IMG/VR virus record: IMGVR_UViG_3300018080_002664
Span: 1 to 49,176 of that record
Source of the DNA: a virus
Strand: one strand, 5' to 3'
Length of the DNA: 49,176 nucleotides
The notes beneath the pieces were generated by a model that saw only the letters and a program-made list of their open reading frames with translations, did no database searches and had not been told where the DNA came from. The position numbers and the translations under genes were made by a program. Shown in pieces: positions 25,607-33,951 of the stretch (positions within the stretch are counted from its first letter, which is position 1; each line of letters starts with the position of its first letter).

Positions 25607-28201
25607 TTATGAAATAATTACTACGTTCCATGTTCCTGTTAATGTTCCAAATCCAGATAAATCTACATATAAACTATTAGCATTTACTAATTCTATGTCA
25701 TCTGGAATTATCATTTTATCTTCATTGTTATATATTTGTACTACTACATATTTTTGATTTAAACTATGGGTCACAGTTAAAATTCCAGCACTAGAAAGAG
25801 TTGCATTTGTAAAATTTGTTCTATAAGAATTTGCACTTCCTGAAGCTGAAATAGTTATTTTCTGAGGGTCAGTTCCCGAATTTGTTGTAATTGCTATCCC
25901 ACTTCCAGCTTCAATTTCTAAACTTTCTACTCCGTCTGGTATTAAAGTGTCACTACCGTCTACTACCAAATTTTTCCAATGACTTCCTATAGATATCTTA
26001 GCAATTCCTCCGCTAAGTTCTGTAACAACTAATCCAGAATCTTGGTCTATCTGTATTTCAGATACATTATTAATAGTAGGATTCCCATCTACTTCTTTTA
26101 CTGTTAAAGAACCTCCAGAACCAAAATCTTGATAACTAGACCCATCATTACTAAATCTCCATTTATTTAAATTAGTGTCGTATTTAATTCCTGGTTGTGT
26201 ACCTGATTGTCCTATTTCCGCTGTTAAAGTTTTATCAGTATCGTTACTGTCTCCTATGCCAAAAGAATTTTGATTAGTGCCAGTATCGGTGTTTTGAGCG
26301 TGTTTTTTGTCTACAGCATCATCTATATTTTCTGCACTTGAACTAATTCCTAAATCTCCTAAATCTACACTATGAGGATTATCAGTTCTTACATCATGGT
26401 CTCCATCGCTAATTAAATCTAACTGTGCTTTATTAGTATGTTCGTGTTTTTTGTCTACAGCATCTTTTACATCTGATGCCGAAGCTGAATTTCCAGCTCC
26501 GTCATCTATAGTTTCGGCTTTATCTACTATACCGTCTTCGTCTATGTCGTAAGTACTTTTAAGCATATCACCAGAACCAGTTCCTGCTTCGATATCATTC
26601 CACGTACTTCCGTTATTTGATAATTGCCAAGCGTTAGTATCTTTATTATACCTAATAGCAGGTTGTGTGCCTGATTGTCCTATATTTGCTTCTAAAAGTT
26701 TATGAGCTCCTTCAGTACCATCTCCGATAGAGAAAGTGTCTTGATTAGTTCCAGTGTCAGTATTTTGTGTGTGTTTTTTATCAACTGCATCTGAAACATC
26801 AGAAACAGCTAATCCTGAATCATCTGGCAATCCATTAGCATCGGCATCTATTAAATTATTTTCCGTTATCGTAGAAGTATGGTCATCAGAGGAATCTATA
26901 GCATGTTGTCTGCTGTGTTTTTTTGATACTGCATCTGAAATATCTGTGTTAGTTTGGTCATATGTATCTAATAAAGCTTTATTGTCGTGAGTATGGCTAT
27001 CGTCTACAGCTTGTCTAACTTCTGAAGCTGTAGATTTATTAACATCTCCACTTGTACCATCATTTAGAGCTTCGGCTTCGTCTACAATTCCATCATCATC
27101 TTGGTCGTATGTAGTCTTTAACATATCTCCAAATCCACCGCCAGATAAAGCATCATCTACATATTTTTTAGTAGCTGGTTCATAATCTGCATCTGGAGTA
27201 AAAGGGTCGGTATTATCTTTTGCTAAATAATCGCTGTCATGGTCATGAACTGCATCTGCATAATCACTGTCTTTATGTCCTGAATCTTGAATATCTCCAG
27301 AAGCATCTATAGAAACAAAATTATTTTCTACTCCTCCTCCTATTTTAGTAGCTTTACCAGGAATAGTAGTATCTAAAGCAGTTCTTAATTCAGACGCACT
27401 TGTTTCGTTTCCTCCACCTTCATCTAATTTAGTATCAGTATTTTGTGTATGTTTTTTATCAACTGCGTCTTTGACATTTCCAGCAGAAACTTGGTCAACT
27501 GTTCCAAATGCCAAATAAGTGTCTTTATTTTGTTCATGAATATTACTATGATTATAAGTGTCTGTATGGTCTGAATTTAAAATTTCTTTACTATCAGAAC
27601 TGTCATAATAATAAAGTTTATTGTCACCGCTGTCAATCCAAACTCCTAGTTGTCCAGACCCCATAGGATTAATCGCTTGAGTATTTAATACTAAACCTGT
27701 GGGGTCTATTAAACCATCTACTGTTAATTTACCTGCAAAATAACCATCTTTAAATTTTTTGCTAGAACTTCCTAAATCTATGTCATTATTGGTAGTAGGA
27801 AGTATTTTTCCGTCTTCTATTATAAATTGTTCTGTTCCTGCAATATCAAATCTAATTTTATCTTCGTCTGAAGATTCTTCTACTTGAATTTTAGTATCTC
27901 CATCAGTGTCTTTTATTTCAGTTCCACCTGGAATAGTTTCGGCTTTCCATTTACCACTGGCAGAATCGTAAATAAGAGCTTGTCCATCTGTAGGAGTTCC
28001 AGAATCAAAATCCACATCATTTAAATCTTCTATATTTGAAACAGTACCTCCTCCTGAACCTTGAGCTACCCAAGTAAATTTACCTGTAGATTCGTCATAA
28101 GAAGGGATATAATTATTTACTAAAGCATTTGTAGCATCTAAATCATCTGGTCTTACAGATGCTATTTGACTATATCTTATCCTTGTATTTCTTTCTGTCA
28201 T
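25607..28201 (-). CDS. large repeat-containing tail fibre
   Basis: 864 residues, low-complexity and repetitive. The unit around DAVDKKHTQNTDT recurs at least five times, and QSGTQPAIRYNKDTNAW occurs twice in variant form. Two canonical EF-hand loops, DQDDDGIVDEAE and DIDEDGIVDKAE, follow GDMLK, implying calcium-stabilised fibre shafts. The N-terminus has IEDLNDVDFDSGTPTDGQ, shared with the beta-helix protein at 36072. The C-terminus is beta-rich. Likely a long trimeric fibre. Confidence 0.75.
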   Translation of the reverse strand: MTERNTRIRYSQIASVRPDDLDATNALVNNYIPSYDESTGKFTWVAQGSGGGTVSNIEDLNDVDFDSGTPTDGQALIYDSASGKWKAETIPGGTEIKDTDGDTKIQVEESSDEDKIRFDIAGTEQFIIEDGKILPTTNNDIDLGSSSKKFKDGYFAGKLTVDGLIDPTGLVLNTQAINPMGSGQLGVWIDSGDNKLYYYDSSDSKEILNSDHTDTYNHSNIHEQNKDTYLAFGTVDQVSAGNVKDAVDKKHTQNTDTKLDEGGGNETSASELRTALDTTIPGKATKIGGGVENNFVSIDASGDIQDSGHKDSDYADAVHDHDSDYLAKDNTDPFTPDADYEPATKKYVDDALSGGGFGDMLKTTYDQDDDGIVDEAEALNDGTSGDVNKSTASEVRQAVDDSHTHDNKALLDTYDQTNTDISDAVSKKHSRQHAIDSSDDHTSTITENNLIDADANGLPDDSGLAVSDVSDAVDKKHTQNTDTGTNQDTFSIGDGTEGAHKLLEANIGQSGTQPAIRYNKDTNAWQLSNNGSTWNDIEAGTGSGDMLKSTYDIDEDGIVDKAETIDDGAGNSASASDVKDAVDKKHEHTNKAQLDLISDGDHDVRTDNPHSVDLGDLGISSSAENIDDAVDKKHAQNTDTGTNQNSFGIGDSNDTDKTLTAEIGQSGTQPGIKYDTNLNKWRFSNDGSSYQDFGSGGSLTVKEVDGNPTINNVSEIQIDQDSGLVVTELSGGIAKISIGSHWKNLVVDGSDTLIPDGVESLEIEAGSGIAITTNSGTDPQKITISASGSANSYRTNFTNATLSSAGILTVTHSLNQKYVVVQIYNNEDKMIIPDDIELVNANSLYVDLSGFGTLTGTWNVVIIS

Positions 28202-28217
28202 TATATTATCCTTTTAT

Positions 28218-28430
28218 TTAATCCCAAAGTTCTCCTACACCATGTATTTTACAATTCTTATTATTATGTGTAGTTATTTTATATTCCATTGAGGTTCCAG
28301 AGCCTATTCCATGTTGAGTTAAACTTCCATTAATAGCAATATTAAAAGCATTTAATAGAATATTATCTACTAATTGGTCTATTTTAGACGCTTCTAAATT
28401 TCCTAAAATATTAACATTCCCTTTTCTCAT
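28218..28430 (-). CDS. small protein sharing the LamG fibre tip
   Basis: 70 residues. The N-terminal half is helical and unique; the C-terminal 24 residues are identical to those near the end of the 560-residue protein. It overlaps the upstream zinc protein by TAATG. It may assemble into the same structure, or be the remnant of a fibre gene whose middle was lost by recombination. Confidence 0.6.
   Translation of the reverse strand: MRKGNVNILGNLEASKIDQLVDNILLNAFNIAINGSLTQHGIGSGTSMEYKITTHNNKNCKIHGVGELWD
28239..28310 (-). repeat. 72-bp exact repeat, copy 2
   Basis: Second copy of the repeat at 23934-24005, in the same orientation and inside the 70-residue ORF. The identity stops sharply on both sides. 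Confidence 0.95.
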
Positions 28431-28606
28431 TAGACCGCCTTTATATTAAATTTTAAAATATAATTTTTTCCACAATTTTTACATTGTAAATTATATTTAT
28501 CTACTGAATTTATAAAATCATTATTTACTTTTTTCTTCAAAGGCATTGCATAAAAAGATTTTTTATTACATATTTTACATTTAAAATTAATTGTTGCTTT
28601 TATCAT
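28430..28606 (-). CDS. 58-residue zinc-ribbon protein
   Basis: CKIC and CKNC knuckles about 30 residues apart form a zinc ribbon, with a basic linker between (PLKKKVNNDF). The start overlaps the upstream coiled-coil gene by 20 nt and the stop overlaps the next start as TAATG. Unknown function. Confidence 0.6.
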   Translation of the reverse strand: MIKATINFKCKICNKKSFYAMPLKKKVNNDFINSVDKYNLQCKNCGKNYILKFNIKAV

Positions 28607-28907
28607 TTGGCTTTTCTTCCTTTTGTTTTGTAATAGTAAAAACCCCTTGAATAGTAATTATAGCCCCTTCTAATTTTAAAATTTGGTTTTCTGTAATTTT
28701 TATTTTTTCTTTAAGATTCTTTACAAGTTCTATACCTTTTTCTCTTTCGGCTAAAACATATTTTAATTTAGCTTGTAATACGTCTCTTAAAATTATATTG
28801 TCTTTTTCTCTTACTTTACTCATTTTTTCTAAAGTTTTATCCATCTTCTTTTTCTTTTCTGTAGAAATTCTTTTGCTATTTTTGCCTTTTAATTTTCTCT
28901 TACTCAT
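28587..28907 (-). CDS. basic coiled-coil protein
   Basis: 106 residues, lysine-rich N-terminus (KRKLKGKNSKRISTEKKKK) then a helical heptad region to residue 95. No domain recognised. It lies between the decoration-like gene and fibre genes. Could be a fibre assembly factor or a DNA-binding head protein. Confidence 0.45.
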   Translation of the reverse strand: MSKRKLKGKNSKRISTEKKKKMDKTLEKMSKVREKDNIILRDVLQAKLKYVLAEREKGIELVKNLKEKIKITENQILKLEGAIITIQGVFTITKQKEEKPNDKSNN

Positions 28908-28964
28908 TTAATTCTCCTATATAATTTTAGTTTATGTGCTATTGGGTTTTTAAATTAGCTTAAA

Positions 28965-29624
28965 TTAAGCGTTTGCAACGTAGTGAATCAAAAGAATATC
29001 TCCTGATTCAGGAGCAGTTGCGAAGCTAACAGTAGTACCACTTAAAGTGTAGTCTTTACCAGAACCTTCTTCCTGTAAAAGACCGTTCAAGAAAACTTGA
29101 ACAGAATTTACTACAGGAGTACTATCAAGAGTAAAATCAGTAGTTCCACCATCGCAATTAGCAGACTCATTTTCAACTTTCAAATCTGTATTTGCTACAG
29201 CATCAGTTGAAGTCTTGCTAGTCCATTCTAGATAACCAGAATCGTTCCATGTTAAAACATAACCATCCTGTTCAGCATTATTTATCGCTAACTTTCCAAC
29301 TTCAACAGCTTCATCAGCTAATTGAGTAGTATCTACTCCTCCATCTACTATGTTAAGACTACCAGAACCGAACTCTATAGTAGTACCGTCAACTTCACTT
29401 GTCTTTACATAATCTTCAGTTAATTTACCATCTTCAATAGAACCTGCTAACATAGCATTAGTAATTCCTAACGCTTTAACTCTTAACGAATCACTATTAA
29501 TTTCTATAGAAGAATCATCAACTTGAATGTCCATGATGTCTCCATCCGAACCATTCCTAGCTAAACCAGCACCAAAAAAGGCATCTTTTATTTGTAATCC
29601 ACGAATACTTGTGTTCAAAGCCAT
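28965..29624 (-). CDS. fibre- or decoration-type virion protein
   Basis: 219 residues with collar-like motifs (GLQIKDAFFGAGLARNGSDG; LRVKALGITNAML; VEVGKLAINNAEQDGYVLTW) and a C-terminal beta-domain (VQVFLNGLLQEEGSGKDYTL) found at the ends of many phage fibres. The codons are richer in G and C than around it, as in the capsid gene, which fits high expression. Possibly a head fibre, since it lies in the connector region. Confidence 0.6.
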   Translation of the reverse strand: MALNTSIRGLQIKDAFFGAGLARNGSDGDIMDIQVDDSSIEINSDSLRVKALGITNAMLAGSIEDGKLTEDYVKTSEVDGTTIEFGSGSLNIVDGGVDTTQLADEAVEVGKLAINNAEQDGYVLTWNDSGYLEWTSKTSTDAVANTDLKVENESANCDGGTTDFTLDSTPVVNSVQVFLNGLLQEEGSGKDYTLSGTTVSFATAPESGDILLIHYVANA

Positions 29625-29759
29625 AATTTTTATTCCTCCTTCTTACTCGAATTTTCAAGTCCAGAAGTCATTTCATTTTCAATTCCTATTGGAATATTTT
29701 TTTCACATTTGACCCTGTGAAACACATAAACTAAAGCATTTCAAAGTTCAAGTGTCGTA

Positions 29760-30059
29760 TTATTTTTTATTTTTATATCCTGAACCTCCGCAAAACGGAC
29801 ATTCAGAATAACCTTGTCTAATTTTTGCTTTACAATCGCATTTCTCTATAATTTTATCATCAACCATTTGTTTATATAATTTTTTTAAGTTTTTATAAAA
29901 AAAGTCCATTGTTTGTTTCTTGAAATATTTATAATCAGGGGTTTTTTTTCCTAATTTAAATTCTCCTAAATCTAAAATTTTTTTCATAGTAGAAAGACTG
30001 TTAAGAAAAATTGTTTTAGCTAACTGCAATTTCATGGAGGTCTCCTTATTCTTTGACAT
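29760..30059 (-). CDS. basic protein with DnaJ-like zinc finger
   Basis: 99 residues: helical and lysine-rich, then CDC and CPFCGGSGYK at the end, a half DnaJ-type zinc finger. Overlaps the preceding gene by 14 nt. Role unknown. Confidence 0.55.
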   Translation of the reverse strand: MSKNKETSMKLQLAKTIFLNSLSTMKKILDLGEFKLGKKTPDYKYFKKQTMDFFYKNLKKLYKQMVDDKIIEKCDCKAKIRQGYSECPFCGGSGYKNKK

Positions 30060-30387
30060 AACAAATCTCTATTTCATCTTCTGTTAAAGTGTTAATAGGA
30101 AACGAAAATTCTTTACTTGAATGAATAGTAATATTTTTCTCTTTAATACCGTTTATAAATACCTGTAAAGTAGCACTTCTATAATTATATTGGGCTTGAA
30201 ATCTTTTTGAAGTTAATCTAGTTGGAACTTCATTAAAGACAAAATAATTTATAAAACCTGCTAATATCCAATCTCTATTATCTATAATATCTATAGTATT
30301 AATATTAACACTAATTAATTCTTCTTCTACAAATTCAACTTCAATTCTTTCTTTCTCTGTAAGAGTAGCTTCTAAGTATTGTCTCAT
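30046..30387 (-). CDS. beta-rich virion protein, unrecognised
   Basis: 113 residues with strand pattern and VFINGIKEKNITIHSSKEFS near the C-terminus, resembling short Ig-like modules that end phage fibres. Located in the connector cluster. No family assigned. Confidence 0.5.
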   Translation of the reverse strand: MRQYLEATLTEKERIEVEFVEEELISVNINTIDIIDNRDWILAGFINYFVFNEVPTRLTSKRFQAQYNYRSATLQVFINGIKEKNITIHSSKEFSFPINTLTEDEIEICYVKE

Positions 30388-30388
30388 T

Positions 30389-30751
30389 TTAATCTCTAGC
30401 CTTTCTTACTGTATCTTCAAATTCCATTCTACCATGAACTAAAACATCTTCATTTCCTTCATCGTCTTTATAATCAACAGAATAATAATAAGTGCCTACT
30501 CTATCCATCTCACTAGCAGTGAAGGTTATAAGGGATTCTCCATTTGTAGGGTCGCTATGAATAGTTATTTTTTTGTCTATAACTGCATCATTATCTTTAT
30601 CATTCATATTGGCTTTTAAAGTAAAATATAAAGTCCAATCTGTAATATCAATAGCAACTCCATCTTTTTTTATTTTAATTTTATAAGCTTGAGTAGCTCG
30701 TCTATATCTTCTAATATTTTTCCATTTTTGGTCGGTTTGAGGTTTACTCAT
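30389..30751 (-). CDS. BppU-like beta-sandwich protein
   Basis: 120 residues. IDITDWTLYFTLKANMNDKD, followed by a DKKITIH strand and a GTYYYSVDYKDDEG hairpin, resembles the N-terminal Ig-like domain of lactococcal baseplate upper protein. In many phages a free copy of this domain lies in the head-tail region. Structural role inferred. Confidence 0.55.
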   Translation of the reverse strand: MSKPQTDQKWKNIRRYRRATQAYKIKIKKDGVAIDITDWTLYFTLKANMNDKDNDAVIDKKITIHSDPTNGESLITFTASEMDRVGTYYYSVDYKDDEGNEDVLVHGRMEFEDTVRKARD

Positions 30752-30762
30752 ATCTTTTCTCC

Positions 30763-31353
30763 TTAATTATTATCATCACTCAAATATGTTATGATATCGT
30801 TAATTCCAAGACCCATCTGGAATCTAGAAATTATCTTCTGTATTTTTTCTTCTTTTGAAATTTGTTTTGGATATTTAACAGTTATATTTGGCAATCTGTA
30901 TTCTGAATAATTTGGTTTTATAATTATACTAGCGATAATAGCTATCAAATCTCTAGTTTTATTGTCAGGATGGGGTCTTATATTATCTGCATCGGTATCT
31001 ACTTCGTAATCGTCTTCTCCATAAGAAAAGATACTTAACCATACAATAGCTCCTATAATATATTTATCCAATTCATTCTGCGAATATTTATTATAATTAT
31101 AATCTACCTCTATTTTATCTCCTAGTGTTAATTGACTACCCGAATTTAAGTTAATAGTAATTTTATTTGTAGTAGAATCATAAGAATATTCATTAGAAGT
31201 TATTTCAACTCCATTTCTTAGGACTTTTGTTATAGTTGAAATATGAGGTTCTGCCAATGTAAAAATATTGGATTGTTCGTATTCTTGTACTTCAATTCCC
31301 TCTTCTCCAAAATCTTCTACCAAAGCTCTTATTTTAGTTCTAATAGTCTCCAT
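30763..31353 (-). CDS. head-tail connector/adaptor-like protein
   Basis: 196 residues. Its N-terminus is helical, its middle beta-rich with KVLRNGVEITSNEYSYDSTT, and its end helical. Position two genes after the capsid matches adaptor proteins that bind the portal. Adjoins the preceding gene with a 1-nt overlap. Confidence 0.5.
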   Translation of the reverse strand: METIRTKIRALVEDFGEEGIEVQEYEQSNIFTLAEPHISTITKVLRNGVEITSNEYSYDSTTNKITINLNSGSQLTLGDKIEVDYNYNKYSQNELDKYIIGAIVWLSIFSYGEDDYEVDTDADNIRPHPDNKTRDLIAIIASIIIKPNYSEYRLPNITVKYPKQISKEEKIQKIISRFQMGLGINDIITYLSDDNN

Positions 31354-31790
31354 TATCTTGCTCCTCTATATTTTTTAACAAGTAATATTTCTTTGCCTCT
31401 ATCTCCTTTAAATATAAAACCGTTTTTCTTTAAAATGTCGTTTACAGGATTATTCTTTTTTATTTTTATATATAAATCCGTTTTAATTTTCCATAATAAG
31501 ACTTTAATTAATTTATCAGCAGAGGGTAAATCTTTAAATAATAATTTTAAATATTTTCTTTCAACTTTATCTGACCATCCTGTAACAAAAGCAATACCTA
31601 CATCTTCTCCGAAAACAATTTTATCCCCTTTTTTTAGAGCCTCAAATAATAAATGAGAGTTTTCTTTTATAAATAATCTTAAATTAGATTGAGTAATATA
31701 AAAGTCACAATACTCATCTATATACTCTCGTAATATAGATTCAATTATGTTTACTTGTTTTTTGGATATTTGAGTTCCAAAGGTTATCAT
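31353..31790 (-). CDS. GNAT-fold-like protein next to capsid gene
   Basis: 145 residues. The C-terminal half reads like the end of a GNAT acyltransferase: a strand, IKKNNPVNDILKKNGFIFKG, then a terminal strand. The acetyl-CoA binding loop Q/RxxGxG/A is not evident, so it may be a degenerate member with a structural role. Such genes recur beside phage capsid genes. No catalytic claim is made. Confidence 0.5.
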   Translation of the reverse strand: MITFGTQISKKQVNIIESILREYIDEYCDFYITQSNLRLFIKENSHLLFEALKKGDKIVFGEDVGIAFVTGWSDKVERKYLKLLFKDLPSADKLIKVLLWKIKTDLYIKIKKNNPVNDILKKNGFIFKGDRGKEILLVKKYRGAR

Positions 31791-31822
31791 TCTACCCTCT
31801 TTCTTTATTTTTTATGGATTGA

Positions 31823-31852
31823 GGAAGACTTTGGGAAAACCCAAAGCCTCCC
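31823..31852 (-). other. strong 3' hairpin after the major capsid gene
   Basis: The minus-strand RNA forms a 13-bp stem (with G-U pairs) closed by a UUUU tetraloop just after the capsid stop. No T-tract follows. It is the counterpart of the hairpin after the major tail gene and probably protects or punctuates the abundant capsid message. Confidence 0.65.
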
Positions 31853-31865
31853 CCAAATATCTATG

Positions 31866-32831
31866 TTAAACTATCGCAGTAGCGTCACATGTAACAATCA
31901 TTTTCGGATTAGGAATAGCGAATATTACGCTTTCATAACCGAGAACTGAGAACCCTAGTACGTTAGATGAAGTACCACTGAAATCTACTATTTCAGGAGT
32001 CTGACCTACCATAACAGCTCTCTGAACTTTATCAACATCTGCACCCATTAATCTTGCGATTTCAGGGGATATTTTGCGACGAACAAACCATACTGGCTTG
32101 CCTTCTGCTACTCTTGAGTTTTTACCAAGCAATATCATATGATTAGTATTGAGAAGAACTTCCTCGCCACCACCATCAGTACTTTCAACTTTACCAAATA
32201 TTTTAACTATTTTAACCCCAAGTTCTCGGAGTTTTGTAGTTAGAGTTACGTGATAGTTAAAAGTACTAGCGTTATCTTTATCATAAGTATCTATGGCTTC
32301 TTTTACAGCAGAACCACAAAGAAGTACATAGTTGTCACCATAATCTTCAACCAGATGCTTCATACCCATAATAGCATCATAAAGGTCTTCAGCAGACCCT
32401 GCGGTATAAGACTGCACACTAGCATTACCAGGAGTGTTAGTTCCAGCTTCTATACCATCAAGTACGAGCTTTAACTCTCTCTTATCCATACCTCTTGTGA
32501 TAGCTTCTTTTTTACGTCCAAGAACTTTCGTATCAGGACTTGCTAACACTGCATCAACGAGCACATATTCTTTTTTGGAATTAAGACCCTGAAAAGATAT
32601 CTCAGTATCTCCCAAAGGACTTCTCTTTACCTGTTTCAACTTACCATCGGTAGTATCTACGACAAGGATAGTGTCCAAGTCAGCATCTACATTGGTATAT
32701 CTCCAAAGCTTTTCGCCTGGTTCAACAGTATCAATGTTACAAATTTCCTGTAGTTCTACAGGAACTGGCAACTGATAATTGATAGGTTCACCTATCAGTT
32801 TTGATATTTCTAAATCAACTCTACGTTCCAT
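31866..32831 (-). CDS. major capsid protein (HK97 fold)
   Basis: 321 residues, following the protease/scaffold gene directly. N-terminal helix, then an E-loop-like segment and spine helix (SAEDLYDAIMGMKHLVEDYG), with a P-domain ending in FSVLGYESVIFAIPNPKM. GC content and codon choice are clearly higher than in flanking genes, as expected for the most expressed protein. The assignment rests on order, size and fold pattern; no crosslinking residues are claimed. Confidence 0.82.
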   Translation of the reverse strand: MERRVDLEISKLIGEPINYQLPVPVELQEICNIDTVEPGEKLWRYTNVDADLDTILVVDTTDGKLKQVKRSPLGDTEISFQGLNSKKEYVLVDAVLASPDTKVLGRKKEAITRGMDKRELKLVLDGIEAGTNTPGNASVQSYTAGSAEDLYDAIMGMKHLVEDYGDNYVLLCGSAVKEAIDTYDKDNASTFNYHVTLTTKLRELGVKIVKIFGKVESTDGGGEEVLLNTNHMILLGKNSRVAEGKPVWFVRRKISPEIARLMGADVDKVQRAVMVGQTPEIVDFSGTSSNVLGFSVLGYESVIFAIPNPKMIVTCDATAIV

Positions 32832-32925
32832 TATTTTACCTCTTTTTGTTTTGTTTTTTGATATTTACACTATTATAATATCTTTTAGTGTGGGCTATAT
32901 CTTTGCCTATATATTTAATTTATCT

Positions 32926-33951
32926 TTATTCTTTGTTTTTACGTCCAAAAGCTATATCATCAATTTCTCTTCGTTTCTTATCATAATATTCAGGTGTTCT
33001 TTTTTTAGAGCCTACTATCTCAGATGCGGTGTCTTTAGTTTTATTTTCTTTCGCTTTTTCTATTGATAATCGAGCTCTTTCAAATTTATCATCATTTAAT
33101 ATTTCTTCATCAGTCAAATAATTTTTACCTATAACTTTCTGTCTTTCTAGAATTTTCTTAGCATTTGATTTATAAAACTTAATCTTTTTATCTGCTTTTT
33201 TCTTAGCTTTTTCCAATTCTTTTTCCAATTTAGTTTTTATATCGTTATGTAATTTTATCACTTTTTTAACTCTTCCCCTTAAAAGCACTTCTGTTTTAGA
33301 GGATTTTTCTTTGATAACTTTAGTTTCTTTCCTTAATTTCTTTATTTTACCTTTAAATTTTTTAACTGCTTTTTGATATCTAGTTAATATAGTAGACATC
33401 TTTAATTCTTTAGCTCTACGTATCAGTTTCTTTTTAACATTGTCCGTTTTAACTCCAAGTCTAGTTAAAGTTTTTTGAACTTTCTTTTGACTTAATCTTG
33501 CTAAAGCTTTTCGAACACGTAGTTTATTATCCATAGGAAACATTCTAAGTTTTCTAATGTTTCCTGTTTTTTTATTCTTAATCTTTTTTACTTCTGCAAA
33601 TAAACTATCAGGAATAGCTTTTCTTTGTTTTGTTGTTAAAGTTTTTGATTTTCCTGGTTGTCCTGTTCCTGGTCTTTCTTTTCTTCTCATCTGAGCACCA
33701 CATTTTGGACATTTTAAATCTTTACAGTGAGAATCTGAGCTTTTAGAAAAATTACATTTTATACATTCACAATTAAATTTCCCACTTTTTTCTATATCTT
33801 TACCTTCTAATACTTCTATCAATTTTCCGCTGTATTCTATTTCTACAGAAGATTTTTTAGTATTACTCTGAGATTCTTTCAGTCTCACAGAAATTATCTT
33901 TAAATTTTGTTTTTCTGTAGATTTTTCAAAATCATGTTTATCTTTTTTCAT
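32926..33951 (-). CDS. nested in-frame scaffold ORF inside the protease gene
   Basis: Within the 730-residue frame, Met390 is preceded by AAAGGAG with 8-nt spacing. Starting there gives a 341-residue product with one zinc ribbon and the coiled-coil tail but no protease domain. This is the arrangement of lambda C/Nu3, where the scaffold is made from an internal start. The site is seen directly; its use is inferred. Confidence 0.5.
   Translation of the reverse strand: MKKDKHDFEKSTEKQNLKIISVRLKESQSNTKKSSVEIEYSGKLIEVLEGKDIEKSGKFNCECIKCNFSKSSDSHCKDLKCPKCGAQMRRKERPGTGQPGKSKTLTTKQRKAIPDSLFAEVKKIKNKKTGNIRKLRMFPMDNKLRVRKALARLSQKKVQKTLTRLGVKTDNVKKKLIRRAKELKMSTILTRYQKAVKKFKGKIKKLRKETKVIKEKSSKTEVLLRGRVKKVIKLHNDIKTKLEKELEKAKKKADKKIKFYKSNAKKILERQKVIGKNYLTDEEILNDDKFERARLSIEKAKENKTKDTASEIVGSKKRTPEYYDKKRREIDDIAFGRKNKE

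Noticed and set aside
25607-28201. CRISPR-like repeats
   Set aside because: The repeated DNA is in frame within a fibre gene, with irregular unit and spacer lengths; it encodes protein repeats.
28958-28970. GCTTAAATTAAGC palindrome at a gene end
   Set aside because: The loop would be too small for a stable hairpin and there is no T-tract; likely chance in AT-rich DNA.
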